DNA of 64,000 nucleotides from Warburgia ugandensis (Eukaryota; Streptophyta; Magnoliopsida; Canellales; Canellaceae), in the NCBI GenBank assembly GCA_035236585.1, contig CP141137.1, positions 13,842,327-13,906,326 on the forward strand, in the 5' to 3' direction. The notes below the pieces were generated by a model. The model saw only the letters and a program-made list of their open reading frames with translations. It ran no database searches and was not told where the DNA came from. The number at the start of each line of letters is the position of its first letter. Position 1 is the first letter of the stretch. This document shows positions 58,976 through 64,000 of the stretch, in pieces. Position numbers and translations under genes: made by a program.

Positions 58976-60209
58976 TATGCATCGAAGATCCTATCTAATT
59001 GCCCAAAAATTGATGATGATATAATGGGTTTATGAGCGGCCATTTTGCATCACACCCTACAACAAGAGAATCTAGATCATTGCAATGGAGGCAATTTTAA
59101 GGCAGTTCCCTCGTGCGTTTGAGAAAATTCAGGGTCTACAGTTAGGAAACAAGAAACTAATTAAAATTCCACCATCCCTTACCCCTTAGCGTTGAAGAAA
59201 CTCAGCGACCTGCTCAGTCTCTTTTCCTCAAGAAGAATAATTTATAAATAAAAGCTCTCTTTTTTTTAATCTTTTGAAATGACAATTTATGGATTAATTA
59301 GTGAAGTTGTTGTGTCACTTAGTACGTCCACAGCTAAGATTTCAGCTTGGGTCTACACGGTTAATGACTCATCCAACCACATTCGCTATTATTATTTATT
59401 AGTCGTTGGGGACTAGAGACTTTATGAGGCTGCCTCAACCCAAACCACTGACTCCTGATTATTCTACAAGTAAGAAATTAAGTTTCCACAAAAAAATATG
59501 GAGTTGGTATGGAAAAGGTAACATTTTTCATTATTTTCAATATTGCCGGAGGAGAATGGAATCTCATCTGATTAGTCTACTCTGCTTTTATGGAAGAGCT
59601 CAGTCCAAGAAGGGCTCTCAAAAGTAGACACTTATTCCTACATCCCTCTTAAGGATGCAATGCACTCAAGCCCATATCCTACTGCAAAGGTGCCTTGGGA
59701 TATATTGGTTACTTATTATTTTGTTAGAACATACATGAACTCATGAGCCGCCTCCAACTTGTAACCTTCCTGAGGGAGACCCATGGCTACTGATGATTCA
59801 TTGGGAAGATTTCAGGCATTGCCTGTCCATTATGGTAATGAAAATTCGGCCCCTTCTGTGTATTATCTCTGACTTTAAAGTAGCCGACCATCACGTGGTA
59901 GTTCCATCTTTTAAGTCTGAACGGTTCGAAGTAGGTGGAAACAAAGCTTCTTGGATCCTTGTTCGACTCTCTATTGCATTGAGTTGTGCCAAAAAAAGGG
60001 GCTTAGCATGAAAATGCACTGCCGTCTCATCAAACTCATTAGTGACCAACTAAGGAAAAGAGATTCAGAGGATAATCTAGCTTGCATAGGAAGGCCAAAT
60101 GGCCTAAGAAATGGGGCCTTACATCCATTGCCATAACGCAAGAAATGTCTGTCAAAATGAACCCAGTACTAAAATTCTTAAACTGGAACGTAAGCATAAA
60201 TTAAAACTC
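58976..60209. other. intergenic region
   Basis: No supported gene. Small open frames (59406-59627, 59793-60011) have no recognisable domain. Confidence 0.45.
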
Positions 60210-60275
60210 GGGGGGTTTATTTAACGGCGTATGTATGACGTTTTTGAGATACCACAGCATATCTCAAATGTGCAC

Positions 60276-60401
60276 CTTATTTAACCTCGTTATCTGTGGC
60301 ATATATGAGATATTAAGTTTATTTAACCGCGTTATCTCTGGCATATATGAGATATCAGGTTTATTTAACCGCGTTATCTCTGGCATATCTAAGATATCGA
60401 C
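60276..60401 (+). repeat. left subterminal array, 42-bp units
   Basis: Three units starting at 60276, 60318 and 60360, with the start of a fourth at 60402. Each opens with TTATTTAAC-CGTTATCT-like sequence followed by GGCATATNTNAGATAT. The opening copies the terminal repeat itself (TTTATTTAAC at 60216). Confidence 0.88.
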
Positions 60402-60603
60402 TTTATTTAACTTTTGTCATGTTGATATGTTTGGTGTTATTTCAAATACGCCAAAAGTAGATTCAAGTGTAATGTTTGCTCCTCTTGTAGAGAGAGAAAG
60501 AAAAAAAAAAAAACTGCATTTTTTAGAGAGAGAATACCTGTGGGTAGTGACTAGATGATGCAGAACAACCAAAAATTCTACGGAAAATATAGTTCAAACC
60601 CGA

Positions 60604-60978
60604 TTAAGGGAAAAACTGGTCAACATCAGGGAAAACCCTTGTGCTTGTGCCACGCTCTTTTTTATTTCTTCTGGAATTAAGTGGATCCAAGTCTGTGAGT
60701 CTTCTTGTACCAAACCAAACCGCCTCCAAGGAGTCTCCAACAAGTGTGCGACCATTACCTCCGCATGGGGCTACAAAGTCTGACGGTCCAAACCCTTCGT
60801 CTTCTATATCTGATCCTAATATTACCATCGCGGAAAATGGACGGTGGTTGAATCTGGACAGTTGTATCAAAAATATCATGATGCCTCCACAAGATCGGTG
60901 GGGCCCACAATAATATATGAGGAACCATGGTGGGACCAGTACTAGTATGCCGAGAAATGGCTCCTGATGCCTTTCCAT
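60604..60978. other. GC-richer core of TIR element, open on both strands
   Basis: Overlapping open frames on the minus strand (60604-60978, 124 codons; 60755-61093) and the plus strand (60641-60913, 90 codons). No domain recognised. Base composition differs from the flanks, so captured host sequence is possible; it is not called as a gene. Confidence 0.25.
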
Positions 60979-61890
60979 TGACGGTGTTGACTTGACAAGA
61001 AAGGGGCCAGTTTCCTTGTAGAGTCAAGGGTCCCACCAATCCCACTAATTGCAAGAGAGAGGTCTCCCCATTGTCCTTTTGCTGGTGACTCAAGGAGTAG
61101 TCATCAAATTGTGGGATTACTTGTTGTTTTGGTACGTAAGGATTTATCCAAGATTAGTAGTCTCTAGTATTTTTGTAGACCCGCTAAGATGAATTGACAT
61201 GGCAGCACAAGACTATTTCTTGCCCTAGGGTCCCACATTTTAACAAATGTAATATAGTCATTTAGATGTAACCCGATGACCCCCCGATCGTCTTATCTAC
61301 TAGGTTGCACTGTGGATTGTCGACAAGAGGTTGAATTATTGAATGGCTAACTAACCTAAGTTAGACGTTGATGAGGCTTGGACAAGTATTTATATAATGA
61401 AGGCTGAAAGTCATCCAACGAGGAAGACTTTTTTTTACTCGGGATAAATGGTCATGTATCGCAAATGAATAGTTAGGTCCCACATTTTGCTTTTATATTC
61501 AAGATAAATAGTCTAGCCAAGGTGTGCTTTTTGGTTGGTCCACCACCTTTCATCTCAAACTGATATTGGAATTAAGATGCTCTGCCTGAAAATAAAAGCT
61601 TGGCCAAGCTAATCAGGGGGGACTGGGGCAAGTCGTACCTTTATATTAACAAGTCTTTTCATTTAAACAAGGGCTGCCTGGCATCTCTTCCTCCCTAGAG
61701 GAAACAAAGCGAAAGCCAGTAGATTTGTACTATTTCTCCTCCGTGGTCGAAGAACCCGCAAGTTATCCAGGAAAGGGAAAGTAGTTCGGACCTGAACCAC
61801 CTTTAACTATGATATCTAAGAGGCATATGTTTCTCATATCTGAGGTATATTTCAGATATTACCAAAGATATCACCAGAAGTATCGCCAGA

Positions 61891-62015
61891 GATATCACAG
61901 AACAAATGCCACATATATCAGATATCACACATGATATCACAGAACAAATGCCACATATCTCATATATCATACAAGATATCACAGAACATACGACACATAT
62001 CTTAGATATCACGGA
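61891..62015 (-). repeat. right subterminal array, 42-bp units
   Basis: Units starting at 61891, 61933 and 61975, each opening GATATCACAGAACA and containing CACATAT. GATATC-type palindromes are dense from about 61811 to 62045. Confidence 0.88.
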
Positions 62016-62130
62016 AGATATCGCAGGAGATATCACAGGAGATGTGCCAACAAACACGCCACACATACGCCATTAAATAAACCCCCCTTATTCTTTGGCA
62101 ATCCTTTGAACTCTTATATTTTGGTTTGGT

Positions 62131-62256
62131 AGTGCACAGTGATAAAATTGTTGTCGTGTGACCATGGGTTTAAGACTTGGAAACAGCTTCTTTAGAAAAT
62201 ACAAGATAAGACTGTGTAGTATAGGCCCTTATAGCCTGTCCCTTCTTACCCTTGTA
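62131..62256 (+). mobile_element. tRNA-derived SINE, copy H, 3'-truncated
   Basis: Begins AGTGCACAGTGATAAAATTG (A box region), continues through GTCGTGTGACC but lacks the next part (TTGAGGTCA) and joins to GGGTTTAAGACTTGG. It fades out after CCTTCTTACCC, without the family's terminal CTGCCCTTT. Confidence 0.72.
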
Positions 62257-62624
62257 GTCCTTTCCCTTTTTAGCATAGTATAAAATTCCAAGACAAACCA
62301 TACGTGCGATAGTGATGGTCAGTGAAACCATCTTTACACGGACTGTCGACTATAAGCATGTGCCATATAGGAACAAGGTTCTGGTCCATGTGTCGGAACG
62401 TAAAGTGCAACAAAACTTAATTTACCTTTTGAAGGGCTAATCTAAACTAAGCTTCGTGATCGAGGGAACTATCTAGGATCATTTAATGATTCTGATTAAG
62501 GTAAAGTCAGCGGCAACAGTATGAACCATAGTTACAAAAGCCTCTAAATAATTGATTTTTTTTTTTTGAGAAATCCCTACATACTGACATATTGATTTAC
62601 TCTTGAATAATTAAAATGATCTTG

Positions 62625-62767
62625 TCATCGTGTGACCTCGAAGTCACAGGTTTAAGGCATGAAAATAATCTCTTGCAAAATAAGGCTGCATACTATTGAA
62701 CCTTGTGGTTCCCCCTTTCCCCAGACTTTGCATATGTGGGAGTTTCATGCACCGAGATTGCCCCTTT
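62625..62767 (+). mobile_element. tRNA-derived SINE, copy I, 5'-truncated
   Basis: Starts TCATCGTGTGACCTCGAAG, after the A box, with B box GGTTTAAGGC and tail GATTGCCCCTTT. Flanked by a perfect 16-bp target duplication AATTAAAATGATCTTG (62609-62624 and 62768-62783), so the truncation existed at insertion and is not later loss. Confidence 0.92.
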
Positions 62768-62783
62768 AATTAAAATGATCTTG

Positions 62784-63069
62784 CCTTTTTTAAATCTTAC
62801 AAAATTTTGCTAAGCTTAAAACATGAATTTCATGAAAAATTTGTCAAATTCTCAAATATCATTTGTAATGTAGCCACAAAATTCAAGTTAAAACATTGAA
62901 TTTATATCCTAATCATAATTTATTTCTTGACATTTTTTGAAAAAAATTTCCTAGCTTTTTCATGTACATATGCAGGCGCGTGTTGTCTACTAATTTTTCC
63001 ATATATATTTAAGTTCTCGTCCTAATCATACATGATGTTTTTTTTTAGATCCAAACTGTTCAGCATGCT
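62784..63069. other. intergenic region
   Basis: Nothing recognisable. Confidence 0.4.
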
Positions 63070-63123
63070 CTCTATATCAAAAATAGGTAACCTAAACTCT
63101 ATATCAAAAATAGGTAACCTAAA
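63070..63123. repeat. perfect 27-bp tandem duplication
   Basis: Two identical adjacent copies starting CTCTATATC and ending ACCTAAA. No mismatch, hence recent, or an assembly or polymorphic-repeat site. Confidence 0.95.
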
Positions 63124-64000
63124 AGAAACCAACGCATTTGAATGATCCTGGCTACGTGTTCGGGCCTTTGACAAAAATTAATATAATAGATAGTCTCTAC
63201 TTTCTGCTCAAGAAATATAGTCTAAAAAAGTATTTGCGAACATGAAATTTGATCCCTAGCCTATCCAGGCTATTTTAAACATAAATGACTTTGATTTATA
63301 GAGCAAAGTTTTACCACGCATGAAACTAAGTAGTCGTGGATTTCTACTGACGCTCGAGAGCGAGAATGTACACCTACGAGGAATCTTTAGTTATAACCAT
63401 GGCACAAACATATGATTGGCTTCTCTCATTTTCTAAATTTGGAAGAACAAGTTGCAGGGTGCCATTCACATCTTAAGTACACCCAATCATAAGCCCTAGC
63501 CTCCCCTGCATCAAGCCGCGTCCATTCCTTCTAGAAAAATCTGCATCCATCCACATTTTGAGCGTTGAAACCATGCACCTAGCGATCGTCCTTTTATTGC
63601 ATGTCCCATCAATAGCTATCAATGGCACTAGTAGACAATCAAAGGCAACTAATCATGCTACATTACTTAATTACTACCAGCACAGATTCGAAGATGGAAA
63701 ATGAAATGTGGACCCCAACCCTTTTGAGACACTAGTTAAATCATATGTCACTATCAAAGGGAAGATCAGATGGTAATAAGCAGCAGGCTATCTTAGGTCT
63801 AGAAAAAGCAGCGTTCATGATCCTCCCTTCCCAAAAGCAAGTTTTGAAGAAGGTGAATCAGGAAGTTAATAATAATCTAGACTGTCCTTGCTGATGATTT
63901 TTTACTTCAACAATATTAAGAGTTCCTTGAACAATATAATATCTCACGTAATTGAAATTTCAACTAATAAAATAGAAGAATTATAAATCTCTAAAATAAT
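63124..64000. other. intergenic region at right edge
   Basis: No gene, repeat family or RNA gene recognised. Confidence 0.4.

Larger units (their letters stand above)
60210..62087. mobile_element. TIR DNA transposon, non-autonomous, 1.88 kb
   Basis: The left end GGGGGGTTTATTTAACGGCG and the right end (complement GGGGGGTTTATTTAATGGCG) form terminal inverted repeats of about 38 bp with roughly five mismatches. Both ends carry 42-bp-period tandem arrays (60276-60401 and 61891-62015). The middle 1.3 kb has no transposase-like frame. Superfamily uncertain: long termini with subterminal arrays suggest a Mutator-like element, but 9-bp flanks do not match convincingly (TTAAAACTC versus TTATTCTTT). 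Confidence 0.78.

Noticed and set aside
60276-60401. CRISPR-like evenly spaced repeats
   Set aside because: Units are contiguous with no unique spacers, in a plant nuclear context, and copy the terminal repeat of a transposon.

Overview
This window looks like nuclear DNA of a flowering plant. The evidence is intron-bearing host genes with plant-specific family signatures, abundant LTR retrotransposon fossils, L1-type LINE ends, tRNA-derived SINEs, foldback MITEs and long (CT)n/(GA)n tracts. The species cannot be named from sequence alone; the large introns and layered repeats fit a repeat-rich, probably woody lineage. There is no bacterial, organellar or CRISPR-like gene content.

Three host genes are supported, all on the + strand. 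(1) A MYB27-like R2R3-MYB transcription factor (CDS 23925-25173, four exons, 232 aa). (2) A short CHUP1-like coiled-coil membrane-anchored protein (CDS 35150-36552, two exons, 439 aa). (3) A chloroplast-lumen FKBP-type immunophilin of the FKBP16-4 type (CDS about 40188-53244, ten exons, 243 aa, with multi-kb introns). They show no operon-like or pathway relationship; each is an independent gene in a repeat-rich neighbourhood.

The first 18 kb is a nested stack of transposons. A decayed Ty1/copia element is the host layer (7676-8897, 9762-9847, 17046 to about 17.98 kb). Into it went a 5'-truncated LINE (8898-9761, 11-bp target duplication), a gag-only LTR element (9848-17045, 5-bp target duplication AGTAC, LTRs about 5-6% diverged by eye), and a minus-strand Ty3/gypsy complex (from before base 1 to 7675) with a 3.4-kb LTR flanked by a polypurine tract on one side and a primer-binding site on the other.

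From 18 to 35 kb there is intergenic repeat debris around the MYB gene: local tandem duplications, a foldback MITE, two SINEs, a LINE end and a gypsy protease scrap. Between 36.5 and 40 kb lie a SINE and a probable solo copia LTR. The FKBP gene spans 13 kb and its introns hold a MITE, long CT and GA tracts, a second kind of SINE and an RNase H-like scrap. From 53 to 64 kb there are more SINEs, two foldback elements, a 2.3-kb solo LTR related to the gag-only element, and a 1.9-kb terminal-inverted-repeat DNA transposon (60210-62087) with 42-bp tandem arrays at both ends.

No clearly new biological system was found. The most unusual items are the terminal-inverted-repeat element with iterated terminal units, the nested stack whose insertion order can be read from target duplications, the SINE family with recurrent 5' truncation, and the frame-preserving third intron of the MYB gene.
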